From contig NZ_QTYB01000003.1 in assembly GCF_003461955.1 (NCBI RefSeq), positions 1 to 64,000 on the forward strand: DNA of 64,000 nucleotides. Direction: 5' to 3'. Origin of the DNA: Ruminococcus sp. AM36-2AA. Its GTDB lineage: Bacteria > Bacillota > Clostridia > Lachnospirales > Lachnospiraceae. This document shows, in pieces, positions 1 to 8,991 of the stretch (position 1 is the first letter of the stretch; each line of letters opens with the position of its first letter). Both the position numbers and the translations under genes were made by a program. The notes beneath the pieces were generated by a model, which worked only from the letters and a program-made list of their open reading frames with translations, had not been told where the DNA came from and ran no database searches.

Positions 1-35
1 ATTTCCATACGCCGGACAGGTGATGGATTTCACCC

Positions 36-147
36 CGGATTATTCAACTTACTTGTATCAGGAGGGGTACAAGCCCCTCCTGATAAACTGCGGAACAGTT
101 ATTCGGTTATGAGCAAGTAGCGAAAGCGGATTGCGAATATCCGATTG
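36..147. repeat. Dispersed hairpin repeat, copy 1
   Basis: About 110 bases that recur near 30588-30745. It holds a perfect 12-bp hairpin (TATCAGGAGGGG and its complement), then a second imperfect hairpin around AGCGGATTGCGAATATCC. In the other copy both arms of the first hairpin change together (GGGG/CCCC becomes GGAG/CTCC), so the fold is conserved rather than the bases. It abuts the truncated end of the transposase remnant. Function is unknown. Confidence 0.7.
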
Positions 148-164
148 ACCCAATTGATCATTTT

Positions 165-625
165 CCGACAGACTGCTTTATTCTTTTTTATAATCACTGC
201 TTTTTAAACGTACGATAAATTTAATACCTTTATCCATCATATGTATAAACGCAGGTGTAGAAGGATATCCTCGGTCCATGATAATGATAAATGGAATATT
301 TCCTATTGTTTCCGGTATTCGCTCTAATTGCTTTTATGCCAGGCGCATCTCATCAAATTTTACTTTGTTACAATCACTTTCTAGTATCATGCGATTCATT
401 ACATCATAGATACAGCCTAATCCTATTTGAGCCTGGGGTTTTGTATTTTTTCGGCTTGCAGAACCATACAGTTCCAGCGTTTCAGCAGTGGTAGGAATAT
501 TAATGTCTGAGCCGTCTGCCGACAAAATGCCTTAAATTCATTAGAACTCATTTTTTCTATGTCCATGAATGTACGTTTTTGAGAATGTTTCATCAGCATC
601 ACATCCTTTTCTGCGGCAGGTTCAT
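165..625 (-). pseudogene. Remnant of an IS4-type (DDE) transposase
   Basis: Read on the minus strand, pieces of one transposase appear in different frames: a segment ending MSSNEFKAF, then ADGSDINIPT with the first catalytic Asp, then MDRGYPSTPAFIHMMDKG with the second Asp region, and finally KFIVRLKSSDYKKE. A frameshift lies near 530, an in-frame stop near 342, and another stop near 180. The C-terminal part with the catalytic Glu is missing. The family call rests on these motif pieces; the exact boundaries are approximate. The gene cannot make an active transposase. No terminal inverted repeats were recognised. Confidence 0.75.
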
Positions 626-754
626 GGTTTTTTTTTACAATATAAGCATATAAAAAAAAGCAGAAGACATCTAATTTTTTTAGAATAAATATCGTCTGCT
701 TTAAGTTAATGACATTGCATAAAATCAAGGCTTCACAAATTCTTCACAAAATAA

Positions 755-797
755 TTAGCACTCATCTCTTGACAGTGCTAATAATGCGTGTTATAGT
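755..797 (+). promoter_or_regulatory. CIRCE operator (HrcA) overlapping a sigma-A promoter for hsp20
   Basis: TTAGCACTC at 755-763 and CAGTGCTAA at 773-781 are separated by nine bases and match the CIRCE inverted repeat TTAGCACTC-N9-GAGTGCTAA with one mismatch. A promoter lies inside it: TTGACA at 769-774, 17 bases, then TATAGT at 792-797. HrcA bound here would block RNA polymerase directly, giving heat-shock control of the small heat-shock gene that follows. Confidence 0.9.
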
Positions 798-922
798 ACA
801 TACAGAACAAAGGAAGAGAGAAAAAGAAATCTTCCGGAGAAAGTTCTTACAGAGTTTTCAGAAACAGTAAATTAAAAACGCCTGCATAATATGCAGCGAA
901 TATAGATCAGGAGGAATGAGTT

Positions 923-1360
923 ATGTTAATGCCAAGTATTTTCGGAGAAGATTTATTTGATGATTTTATGGGATATCCTGCAGGCCGTCAGGCAGCTGCC
1001 AATGCTTATCCTCAGGTGAAAGATATGATGAAGACAGATATCCGTGATGTTGACGGAAATTATGAACTGGATATCGATCTTCCGGGATTTAAGAAAGAAG
1101 ATGTGAAGATCCAGCTGAAGGATGGTTATCTGAACATCCAGGCAACCAGAGAAGAGAAGAAAGATGAGAAGGATGAGAAAGGCAAATATGTTCGCAGAGA
1201 GCGTTATACAGGAACCTGCAACAGAAGCTTTTATGTAGGACCAAATATTAAACATGAAGATATCCATGCGAAATATGAGAACGGAATCCTTCACGTAACA
1301 TTCCCGAAAGAAGAGACCAAGAAAGAAGTAGAAGAGAAGAAATTTATTGCAATTGACTGA
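923..1360 (+). CDS. hsp20: Small heat-shock protein, Hsp20/alpha-crystallin family
   Basis: A 145-residue ATP-independent holdase chaperone of the cytoplasm that binds unfolding proteins under heat stress. The alpha-crystallin domain runs from about residue 37 to 140: a DIDLPGFKKEDV segment around residues 49-61 opens it, and the conserved A-x-x-x-n-G-I-L element is seen as KYENGILHVTFPK near the end, with a charged KKDEKDEKG loop between. The start ATG follows the ribosome site AGGAGGA at 909-915. It is monocistronic, preceded by a CIRCE operator and followed by a strong terminator at 1506-1537, so it is probably an HrcA regulon member. Length is typical of bacterial class A Hsp20 proteins. 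The C-terminal IxI motif is weak. Confidence 0.95.
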   Translation: MLMPSIFGEDLFDDFMGYPAGRQAAANAYPQVKDMMKTDIRDVDGNYELDIDLPGFKKEDVKIQLKDGYLNIQATREEKKDEKDEKGKYVRRERYTGTCNRSFYVGPNIKHEDIHAKYENGILHVTFPKEETKKEVEEKKFIAID

Positions 1361-1505
1361 TCTAATAGAGGAAGCCCCCATCTTAAGGCTGTAAGCCCCA
1401 GGTGACGGGATGATGTCATAGCAGCAATATCCGGAACAACCCAAACGGATATGAAGATTCCAAATGTCATATTGCATTTGTTTAATATAAACCCCCTTTT
1501 TTTCA

Positions 1506-1537
1506 CCCCTCTGCCAACCCCGGCAGAGGGGCTTTTT
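1506..1537 (+). terminator. Rho-independent terminator after hsp20
   Basis: A perfect 10-bp GC-rich stem, CCCCTCTGCC (1506-1515) with GGCAGAGGGG (1522-1531), a six-base loop and a T-run. It lies about 145 bases after the hsp20 stop. Confidence 0.85.
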
Positions 1538-1545
1538 GCGTTCCA

Positions 1546-1678
1546 GTCTGAAGTGCACAGGTATGTAGAAAGCCCAGTGTTGTGCTCGCACATAAGCTGG
1601 GCTTTCTACATACCTGTATAGGGCGGACGCCCGACATCGAGATGCAGCGCAGCGGAATCGAGATGCCGCACTTCAGAC
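1546..1678. repeat. Large nested inverted-repeat element
   Basis: An 11-bp outer inverted repeat, GTCTGAAGTGC (1546-1556) with its complement at 1668-1678, encloses a perfect 21-bp inverted repeat (1557-1577 with 1597-1617) around a 19-base loop. The right half also has two copies of ATCGAGATGC. There is no ORF and no T-run, so it is not a simple terminator. It resembles other long hairpins at 33977-34188 and 49202-49382 in design, not in sequence. Confidence 0.75.
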
Positions 1679-1694
1679 GTACCTTTTGAATATC

Positions 1695-1723
1695 TTTACA
1701 CCTTTTCCCCACTCTGTTATACT
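1695..1723 (+). promoter_or_regulatory. Sigma-A promoter for the nucleoside hydrolase gene
   Basis: TTTACA at 1695-1700 and TATACT at 1718-1723 with a 17-base spacer, about 70 bases upstream of the start codon. Confidence 0.6.
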
Positions 1724-1793
1724 TGGAACAGGTAAACAGCGGAAATTCGGTAATACTATAAATTGGGGAAAGAGTTTTTACAGAGGTGAACAT

Positions 1794-2756
1794 ATGGGAG
1801 ATAGAATCAAGGTTATTATGGACTGCGATCCGGGAATTGATGACGGCATTGCGCTGGCTTATGCGGCGGCACATCAGGACGAATTGGAGCTTCTTGCGAT
1901 AACAACATTTGCAGGAAACGCTACCATTGATAAAGTAACGAAGAATGCACTGGAACTGGCAGATTTTTACGGACTGAAAGTTCCTGTGGCAAAAGGCCAG
2001 GAGCGCCCTCTTGTAAAAGAGCCGCTTCATGCAGAAGAATTCCACGGAGAGACAGGCCTTGGCCACTGTGTTCTGCCGGAGACAAAAAAAGAGCTCGCAT
2101 CAGACAATGCAGTGCTTTTTATCCGTGATATTCTGAATGACCTTCCGGAAGGTGAACAGGTAACGGTGATCGAGACAGCACCAATGACCAACCTTGCATT
2201 GCTTTTGAGGATTTTTCCGGAGGTGAAGGAGAAGATCCGCCAGATCGTATTTATGGGCGGCGCGGCGAAAGGCGGAAACATCACACCGGCAGCGGAATTC
2301 AATATTTATGCAGATCCGGAAGCAGCGAAGATCGTATTTTCTTCCGGAATTCCACTGGTGATGTGCGGACTGGATGCTACCCTGAAATGCAATCTCACCA
2401 GAAACCAGATTATGAAATTATGCCAGTCCGGTAACCCGGTTGCAAAAGCCTGCGGCGATATGGCCGGTTATGTACTTGGAAATCCTACCAAATACCGTTG
2501 TGTGGCAAGTATTCATGATGCGGTACCATTTATGTACCTTCTTCATCCGGAGTTTTTTAAGACGGAAAAAGCACTCCTGGATGTAGACTGTTCTGAAGGT
2601 GCCGGACGAGGTGCCACATTATGTGATTTCCGCTGGTGGTTACACGAAGAAGACGAAATGAAAGATATAATACTGACAGATGCAGACACCGGAAATTTTC
2701 AGCAGGAACTGTTTGAATCAATTTATTCCGTGTCCGGATGCAGAGCCGCGAAATAA
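1794..2756 (+). CDS. Inosine-uridine preferring nucleoside hydrolase family protein
   Basis: A 320-residue cytoplasmic enzyme that hydrolyses the N-glycosidic bond of ribonucleosides to free base and ribose for nucleoside salvage. The family's Ca-binding signature is seen at residues 10-17 as DCDPGIDD, and further typical segments are IVFMGGAAKGGNITPAAEFN and the distal HDAVPFMYLL containing the active-site Asp. Length fits the IunH/RihA family (about 310-330). The ATG at 1794 is chosen because AGAGGTGA lies just upstream at 1782-1789; an in-frame upstream extension has no ribosome site and overlaps the promoter. It stands alone between its own promoter and the exonuclease gene. Substrate preference (purine or pyrimidine) cannot be told from the sequence. 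Confidence 0.93.
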   Translation: MGDRIKVIMDCDPGIDDGIALAYAAAHQDELELLAITTFAGNATIDKVTKNALELADFYGLKVPVAKGQERPLVKEPLHAEEFHGETGLGHCVLPETKKELASDNAVLFIRDILNDLPEGEQVTVIETAPMTNLALLLRIFPEVKEKIRQIVFMGGAAKGGNITPAAEFNIYADPEAAKIVFSSGIPLVMCGLDATLKCNLTRNQIMKLCQSGNPVAKACGDMAGYVLGNPTKYRCVASIHDAVPFMYLLHPEFFKTEKALLDVDCSEGAGRGATLCDFRWWLHEEDEMKDIILTDADTGNFQQELFESIYSVSGCRAAK

Positions 2757-2846
2757 CCGTGAGCAGGCCATGAAGCAGAGAGAATACACTGTCTGCTTTC
2801 CATAAACATATCTGTGCACACTGTCAGTTAAGAGGACAGAAAACCC

Positions 2847-3806
2847 ATGAACTATATTGTATTTGACCTGGAATGGAACCAGAATCCGGATGGAAGAAAA
2901 CATCCGGACAGTCGACTCCCTTTTGAGATCATTGAGATCGGGGCAGTAAAATTAAATGAAAAAAGAGAGATCATCGACACCTTCCAGTGCCTGATCAAGC
3001 CCAAAGTGTACCATTGGATCCACGACAGCATCCATGAGGTGATCCACGTAGATTTCCATGAACTGGAGAAAGGACTTCCTTTTCCAAAAGCGATCCGCAG
3101 ATTTCTGGAATGGTGCGGACCGGAATATCGGTTTTTTACCTGGGGAAACCAGGATGTAATGGAGCTTCAGAGAAACATGAAATATTATAATCTTCTGAAG
3201 CTGATCCCAGGACCGGTCCATTATTATGATGTACAGAAGCTTTTCAGTGTGAAATTTGAAGATGGAATTGCCAGACGTTCCCTGGAATATGCCATTGATT
3301 ATCTTAAACTTCCGAAGAACCGGGATTTTCACCGGGCACTGGCAGATGCCAGCTATACGGCAAGAATCCTTCTGGAGATTGATGAAGCCTGCATGATCCG
3401 TCATCCATCCCTGGATGTATACCAGAATCCAAAATCAAAAGAGAAGGAAATTTATATTTCCTATACAGATCATGATAAGTTTGTATCCAGGGAATTTGTA
3501 TCAAAAGAACGCCTGATGAAGGACCGCACTATGGTGAGCACGGTGTGTCCTATCTGCAGATGCCCTGCCAAGCGGAAGATTCGCTGGTTCAGTACCAACA
3601 ATTCCAAGGTATATTACAGCCTTGCCCTCTGCCACGAGCATGGACCCGTTGCAGGGAAGATCAGAATCCGAAAAACCGATGAGGGAAAATATTTCGGGGT
3701 AAAAACCCTGAAAGCAGAAGATACAGAAGCGGCGGATGAAATCCGTGAAAAGCACGAATCTCTCCGCCGCAGAAAAGTCTCAAGAAGCCTGGACAAGAAG
3801 ATCTGA
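2847..3806 (+). CDS. DEDDh-type 3'-5' exonuclease domain protein (RNase T/DnaQ-like)
   Basis: A 319-residue protein with an exonuclease fold over residues 1-180. The metal-binding motifs are in order: FDLEW (Asp7, Glu9) for ExoI, FFTWGNQD (Asp103) for ExoII, and FHRALADA (His162, Asp167) for ExoIII, so it is of the DEDDh class. The C-terminal 130 residues include CPICRCPAKRKIRWF, a possible zinc knuckle, and end in a basic tail. Such stand-alone proteins are common in Clostridia, related to the KapD/ERI-1 group, and probably trim RNA or DNA 3' ends. Its last 27 bases overlap the end of the convergent dacF-like gene, so the two mRNAs are complementary at their ends. Confidence 0.88.
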   Translation: MNYIVFDLEWNQNPDGRKHPDSRLPFEIIEIGAVKLNEKREIIDTFQCLIKPKVYHWIHDSIHEVIHVDFHELEKGLPFPKAIRRFLEWCGPEYRFFTWGNQDVMELQRNMKYYNLLKLIPGPVHYYDVQKLFSVKFEDGIARRSLEYAIDYLKLPKNRDFHRALADASYTARILLEIDEACMIRHPSLDVYQNPKSKEKEIYISYTDHDKFVSREFVSKERLMKDRTMVSTVCPICRCPAKRKIRWFSTNNSKVYYSLALCHEHGPVAGKIRIRKTDEGKYFGVKTLKAEDTEAADEIREKHESLRRRKVSRSLDKKI

Positions 3807-5099
3807 TACGACATTCCGTTCGTATTGCATTCCCCAGCCAACCATTTGTTTTTTGTAATAATATTTGCTTTTCAGACGCAGCAGGCCGGCAGCATTCTGG
3901 AGAACGGCCTGGCGTTTGGTAAGCTGTGATTTGTCAATTCCTTTTGGTAAAGTCACATAAACCTTTGTCTTATAATAAAACGGATAAGTATTTCCGTTGT
4001 TCTTAAGAATATATTTATCACATGGAAGTACCTTAAACGGGACTGGTTCCATGGACACTTTCATATCTGTTTTTTCAAAATTTCCAAAACCATAATCAAA
4101 CAGGGAAGCAGTGTCACCATAGGCGTTTGCGGCAGAAGTAGAATTCAGGATCACTGCTACAAGTGTTGTATTTCCACGCCTGCAATAGGTGACGAGTGTA
4201 TTTCCGGATGCATCTGTGTAACCTGTTTTTCCACCAAGAACACCTTCGTAATAATATTCCCCGTTTTTGATCATCTTGTGGTGGTTCAGAAGCTGCCTTG
4301 CTTCCGCAAATTTGTTTGTAGGAGGAATCTCATAGTAACGTCTGGTGCAGAACTTGCGGTAAAGCGGGTTCATCCAGGCAGATTTCGCGATTTTTGCCAT
4401 GTCGGAAGCTGTGGTGTAATGATTCTCATCGGGAAGTCCGTTTGGATTGTTAAAATGAGTATTTTTGCATCCGAAAAGTCTGGCGCGCCAGTTCATAAGC
4501 TCAGTGAATTTTTTTACAGAGCCGGAAACTTTCTCAGCAACAGCTACAGACATTTCGTTGGCGGACTGAAGCATAACAGCCATAAGAGCCTGATCTCTGG
4601 TGAATTTTTCGCCGGGAGCGGCGTAAATACTGGAATCTCCGGCAGACACACTGGCAGAAGCACTGTCAGAGACTACGATATTAGTTTTCAGGCTTAAATT
4701 TTCACAGGCCAGAAGAGTTGTCATGATCTTGGTGATACTGGCCGGATAAAGTTGTGTATCTGCATTTTTGGAATAGAGGACTGCCTCCGTATTCACATCC
4801 ATAAGAACTGCAGCCTGTGCTTCTATGTTCGGGCCTGTTGGCCAGCCTTCAATAGAGTCTGTATCAGCGGCCTGTGAATAGTAGCTGGAATGTGCCGGAG
4901 CGGTGTCTGCTGCAGCCTGACCGGAGGAATCTGCTGTCTGTGCGTCAGGAACCGGTGTGGCAGTAACGATCGGATCACCATATTCATCGTATCCGTAAGC
5001 TGCTGCGGCACAGGGCTGTGTACCTGTGAAAAGGATTCCCATACAGAGAATACCTGCAAAGATCCGGCGCAGGGATCGTTTTTTTGAAATTTTCATCAT
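3780..5099 (-). CDS. dacF: D-alanyl-D-alanine carboxypeptidase (DacF/PBP5-like, peptidase S11)
   Basis: A 439-residue exported penicillin-binding protein that removes the terminal D-Ala of peptidoglycan stem peptides and so limits cross-linking. A signal peptide (basic start MMKISKKRSLRR, hydrophobic core, Cys-Ala-Ala-Ala region near residue 30) is followed by a low-complexity Ala/Thr/Ser linker to about residue 85. The three active-site motifs are present: S121-I-T-K124, S179-A-N181, and K291-T-G293. The ORF is open further upstream, but the ATG at 5099 is preceded by GAAAGG at a good distance and begins a proper signal peptide. It overlaps the convergent exonuclease gene by 27 bases. Confidence 0.93.
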   Translation of the reverse strand: MMKISKKRSLRRIFAGILCMGILFTGTQPCAAAAYGYDEYGDPIVTATPVPDAQTADSSGQAAADTAPAHSSYYSQAADTDSIEGWPTGPNIEAQAAVLMDVNTEAVLYSKNADTQLYPASITKIMTTLLACENLSLKTNIVVSDSASASVSAGDSSIYAAPGEKFTRDQALMAVMLQSANEMSVAVAEKVSGSVKKFTELMNWRARLFGCKNTHFNNPNGLPDENHYTTASDMAKIAKSAWMNPLYRKFCTRRYYEIPPTNKFAEARQLLNHHKMIKNGEYYYEGVLGGKTGYTDASGNTLVTYCRRGNTTLVAVILNSTSAANAYGDTASLFDYGFGNFEKTDMKVSMEPVPFKVLPCDKYILKNNGNTYPFYYKTKVYVTLPKGIDKSQLTKRQAVLQNAAGLLRLKSKYYYKKQMVGWGMQYERNVVSDLLVQAS

Positions 5100-5303
5100 A
5101 AAATACCTTTCAATAATAAATCCGGGCGAAAATCTGCCCATATGTGATGCAGACATATCACCGTCTGCGTGATTCTGTAGTAGTATACCACTTTCTTTTT
5201 GGAAAAACCACTTACAGTCTGTGAAAATTGAGGAACCACAGCTTTTGTTCCATGAATATGCGTAAATATGCACATTTAATAAGAGGAAATCCGTCAAAAA
5301 CAC

Positions 5304-5333
5304 TTGACATATAGATTTTCCCCAACCTATAAT
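5304..5333 (+). promoter_or_regulatory. Sigma-A promoter of the ileS-glgP operon
   Basis: TTGACA at 5304-5309 and TATAAT at 5328-5333 with an 18-base spacer, just upstream of the T-box leader. Confidence 0.85.
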
Positions 5334-5344
5334 ATACAGCGTAT

Positions 5345-5717
5345 ATAGAAAAAGCTGTGATGGAGACAGTAAGTCATATGGAAAACTGGCAGCGAACCGG
5401 GGATGGTGAGAGCCCGGGGCGAGTAAATATGATGGAATATCACTCCTGAGCTTCAGTTCTGAAGTTGGCCGGAAGCAGCCGGGGAACGATATCTGAGTTA
5501 CAGATATCAGTAATTTCAAGTAAGAACTGACGGATTTCCTCCGTTACAGGGAACATATATCGGCAGATACGATAATGTCCGCCATGGGAAGACATGGCAC
5601 AGGAGCCTGGCAGCTTAAGAATAAGAGGGCGCAGGGAACCGGACAACAGGCCCGTATAATGTAACAGGTGGTACAGCGAATCAGACTTCGTCCTTTTACA
5701 GGATGGGGTCTTTTTTT
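5345..5717 (+). ncRNA. T-box leader RNA (isoleucine-responsive) upstream of ileS
   Basis: A long structured leader with the T-box hallmarks. Stem I contains GGGGATGGTGAGAGCCC, followed by a specifier region GGAATATCACTCC in which ATC (5439-5441) would pair with the tRNA-Ile anticodon. The T-box bulge sequence is AACAGGTGGTACAGCGA near 5663-5680. It is followed by an intrinsic terminator: AGACTTCGTCC (5683-5693) pairing with GGATGGGGTCT (5701-5711) and a T-run. Uncharged tRNA-Ile would stabilise the antiterminator and switch on ileS and glgP. Confidence 0.92.
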
Positions 5718-5826
5718 ATAAGTGCCCGAAAGAAACACTGGCACGAACAAGTATCTGTGAAGAAATAAACCGCTGCATCTTATAAATGAGACAGCAGCCA
5801 GTAATCAGACACAGGAGGTAAAAATT

Positions 5827-8800
5827 GTGTATCGTAAAGTTGACACGAATCTGAATTTTGTTGACCGCGAAAAAGAAGTTGAGAAATTCTGGAAAGACAA
5901 TAAGATTTTTGAAAAGAGTATGGACAGCCGTAAAGAGGGCGAGACATACACATTCTATGACGGACCGCCTACCGCTAATGGTAAGCCACACATCGGACAC
6001 GTTCTGACACGAGTTATCAAGGATATGATCCCGAGATACCGTACAATGAAGGGATACATGGTTCCGCGAAAAGCAGGATGGGATACTCACGGACTTCCGG
6101 TTGAGCTTGAGGTTGAGAAGAAACTTGGTCTTGACGGCAAGGAACAGATCGAGGAGTACGGAATTGAGCCATTTATCCAGCAGTGTAAAGAGAGCGTATG
6201 GAAATACAAAGGAATGTGGGAGGATTTCTCCTCTACCGTTGGTTTCTGGGCTGACATGGAGCATCCGTATGTAACATACGACAACAACTTCATCGAGTCC
6301 GAGTGGTGGGCACTGAAAGAAATCTGGGACAAAGGCCTTCTTTACAAAGGTTTCAAGATCGTTCCTTACTGCCCGCGTTGTGGAACTCCGCTTTCCGCAC
6401 AGGAAGTTTCCCAGGGATACAAAACTGTTAAAGAGCGTTCCGCAATCGTTCGTTTCAAGGTTGTCGGTGAGGATGCATACTTCCTGGCATGGACAACAAC
6501 ACCGTGGACACTTCCATCCAACGTTGCACTTTGTGTAAACCCGGATGAGATCTACTGCAAGGTAAAAGCTGCAGACGGCTACACATACTACATGGCAGAG
6601 GCGCTTCTGGACAAAGTTCTCGGCAAGCTTGCAAAGGATGACGAGCCTGCATATGAGATTCTTGAGAAATACAAAGGAACAGACCTTGAGCGTAAAGAAT
6701 ACGAGCCGCTTTTTGCATGTGCAGGAGAGGCAGCTGCAAAACAGCACAAAAAAGCTCACTTCGTAACCTGCGACAGCTACGTTACCATGAGCGATGGTAC
6801 TGGTATCGTTCATATCGCACCTGCATTTGGTGAGGATGACAGCCGTGTTGGCCGTGATTATGATCTTCCGTTTGTACAGTTCGTAGACGGACAGGGTAAC
6901 ATGACCAAAGAAACACCATACGCCGGTGTATTTGTTAAGAAAGCGGACCCGATGGTCCTCACAGACCTTGACAAAGAGGGCAAACTTTTTGACGCACCGA
7001 AATTCGAGCATGATTATCCGCACTGCTGGAGATGTGATACACCGCTGATCTACTATGCACGTGAGTCCTGGTTCATCAAGATGACAGCAGTAAAGGATGA
7101 TCTGATCCGCAACAACAATACAATCAACTGGATCCCGGAGAGCATCGGCAAAGGACGTTTCGGTGACTGGCTTGAGAACGTTCAGGACTGGGGTATTTCC
7201 AGAAACCGTTACTGGGGAACACCACTGAATATCTGGCAGTGTGAGTGCGGACATATGGAATCCGTAGGAAGCCGCCAGGATCTCTATGAGAAGAGTGGTG
7301 ACGAGCGTGCGAAGACTATCGAGCTTCACCGCCCATACATTGATGATATCACCATGAAGTGCCCGGACTGCGGCAAGACCATGCACCGTGTACCGGAGGT
7401 AATTGACTGCTGGTTTGATTCCGGAGCAATGCCTTTTGCACAGCATCATTATCCATTTGAGAACAAAGACCTGTTTGAGCAGCAGTTCCCGGCAGACTTT
7501 ATTTCTGAGGCTGTTGACCAGACAAGAGGATGGTTCTACTCCCTTCTTGCTGAGTCCACACTGCTTTTCAACAAGGCTCCATATAAGAACGTAATCGTTC
7601 TGGGACATGTACAGGATGAGAATGGACAGAAGATGAGTAAGTCCAAGGGAAATGCCGTTGATCCGTTTGACGCACTGAACAAATATGGTGCAGATGCCAT
7701 CCGCTGGTACTTCTACATCAACAGTGCTCCGTGGCTTCCGAACCGTTTCCACGGCAAGGCAGTTGTAGAGGGACAGAGAAAGTTCATGAGCACTCTGTGG
7801 AACACCTACGCATTCTTCGTACTGTATGCGAACATTGACAATTTTGACGCAACTAAATATACTTTAGATTACGATAAGCTTCCGGTTATGGATAAATGGC
7901 TGCTCAGCAAGCTGAATACCATGGTGAAGACTGTCGATGAGGATCTTGGTTCCTACAAGATTCCGGAAGCTGCAAGAGCACTTCAGGAATTTGTTGACGA
8001 TATGAGTAACTGGTATGTAAGAAGAAGCCGTGAGCGTTTCTGGGCAAAGGGCATGGAGCAGGATAAGATCAATGCTTACATGACACTTTACACAGCACTG
8101 GTAACAGTTGCCAAGGCTGCAGCTCCGATGATCCCGTTCATGACTGAGGATATCTACCAGAACCTTGTAAGAAGCATTGATGCAAACGCTCCGGAGAGTA
8201 TCCATCTCTGCGATTACCCGAAGGTAAACGAGGCATGGATCGACAAGGATCTTGAGGCAAACATGGAAGAGCTTCTTGAGATCGTTGTTCTCGGACGTGC
8301 ATGCAGAAATACCGCAAACATCAAGAACCGTCAGCCGATCGGAACCATGTATGTAAAAGCTGAGAAGAAGATGGATAAATTCTACACAGATATCATCGCA
8401 GATGAGCTTAACGTAAAAGAAGTGAAATTCGCAGATGATGTAGAGTCCTTCATTTCCTACAGCTTCAAGCCGCAGCTTCGTACAGTAGGACCGAAATACG
8501 GCAAGCTTCTGAACGGCATCCGTACCGCACTCTCCGAGATCGACGGAACCGCAGCAATGAAAGAGCTGAGAGATAATGGTGTTCTCGTTCTTGACATTGA
8601 CGGAAACAGAGTCGAGCTTGCAGAGGAAGACTTATTGATCGAAACAGCCCAGAGCGAGGGCTATGTGACAGAGACAGACGGTGAGACATCCGTTGTCCTT
8701 GATACAAACCTTACACCCGAACTGATCCAGGAGGGCTTTGTCCGCGAGATCATCAGCAAGGTTCAGACTATGCGTAAAGAGGCTGGTTTCGAAGTCATGG

Positions 8801-8991
8801 ACAAGATCATTGTCTATGCAAAAGATAACGATAAGATCATGGATATCATGAAAGCAAACCAGGATGAGATCAAACGTGAAGTACTGGCAGAAAACATTAT
8901 TCTGGGAGAAGCAGAGGGTTACACCAAGGAGTGGAACATCAATAAAGAGGCTGTAACACTGGGAGTATCCAAAGTACAGGAGGAAAACTAA
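5827..8991 (+). CDS. ileS: Isoleucyl-tRNA synthetase, type 2 (eukaryote-like)
   Basis: A 1054-residue class I synthetase that charges tRNA-Ile. The HIGH motif is at residues 55-58 (NGKPHIGHV) and KMSKS at 602-606. Between them lies the CP1 editing domain (TTTPWTLPSN segment, and GTGIVHIAPAFGEDD) that clears Val-tRNA. The anticodon-binding domain and a long C-terminal extension (about 860-1054) follow. Segments such as PYCPRCGTPLSAQEVSQGY and the total length match the ileS2 type, whose members are typically less sensitive to mupirocin; that phenotype is inference here. The start is GTG at 5827, set by AGGAGG at 5813-5818. It is under T-box control and its TAA overlaps the ATG of glgP by one base. 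Confidence 0.97.
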   Translation: MYRKVDTNLNFVDREKEVEKFWKDNKIFEKSMDSRKEGETYTFYDGPPTANGKPHIGHVLTRVIKDMIPRYRTMKGYMVPRKAGWDTHGLPVELEVEKKLGLDGKEQIEEYGIEPFIQQCKESVWKYKGMWEDFSSTVGFWADMEHPYVTYDNNFIESEWWALKEIWDKGLLYKGFKIVPYCPRCGTPLSAQEVSQGYKTVKERSAIVRFKVVGEDAYFLAWTTTPWTLPSNVALCVNPDEIYCKVKAADGYTYYMAEALLDKVLGKLAKDDEPAYEILEKYKGTDLERKEYEPLFACAGEAAAKQHKKAHFVTCDSYVTMSDGTGIVHIAPAFGEDDSRVGRDYDLPFVQFVDGQGNMTKETPYAGVFVKKADPMVLTDLDKEGKLFDAPKFEHDYPHCWRCDTPLIYYARESWFIKMTAVKDDLIRNNNTINWIPESIGKGRFGDWLENVQDWGISRNRYWGTPLNIWQCECGHMESVGSRQDLYEKSGDERAKTIELHRPYIDDITMKCPDCGKTMHRVPEVIDCWFDSGAMPFAQHHYPFENKDLFEQQFPADFISEAVDQTRGWFYSLLAESTLLFNKAPYKNVIVLGHVQDENGQKMSKSKGNAVDPFDALNKYGADAIRWYFYINSAPWLPNRFHGKAVVEGQRKFMSTLWNTYAFFVLYANIDNFDATKYTLDYDKLPVMDKWLLSKLNTMVKTVDEDLGSYKIPEAARALQEFVDDMSNWYVRRSRERFWAKGMEQDKINAYMTLYTALVTVAKAAAPMIPFMTEDIYQNLVRSIDANAPESIHLCDYPKVNEAWIDKDLEANMEELLEIVVLGRACRNTANIKNRQPIGTMYVKAEKKMDKFYTDIIADELNVKEVKFADDVESFISYSFKPQLRTVGPKYGKLLNGIRTALSEIDGTAAMKELRDNGVLVLDIDGNRVELAEEDLLIETAQSEGYVTETDGETSVVLDTNLTPELIQEGFVREIISKVQTMRKEAGFEVMDKIIVYAKDNDKIMDIMKANQDEIKREVLAENIILGEAEGYTKEWNINKEAVTLGVSKVQEEN

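Noticed and set aside
5716..7752. Minus-strand ORF of 678 codons opposite ileS
   Set aside because: It is a mirror of the well-supported synthetase gene, Cys/Val-rich in composition, without a ribosome site or recognisable domain.
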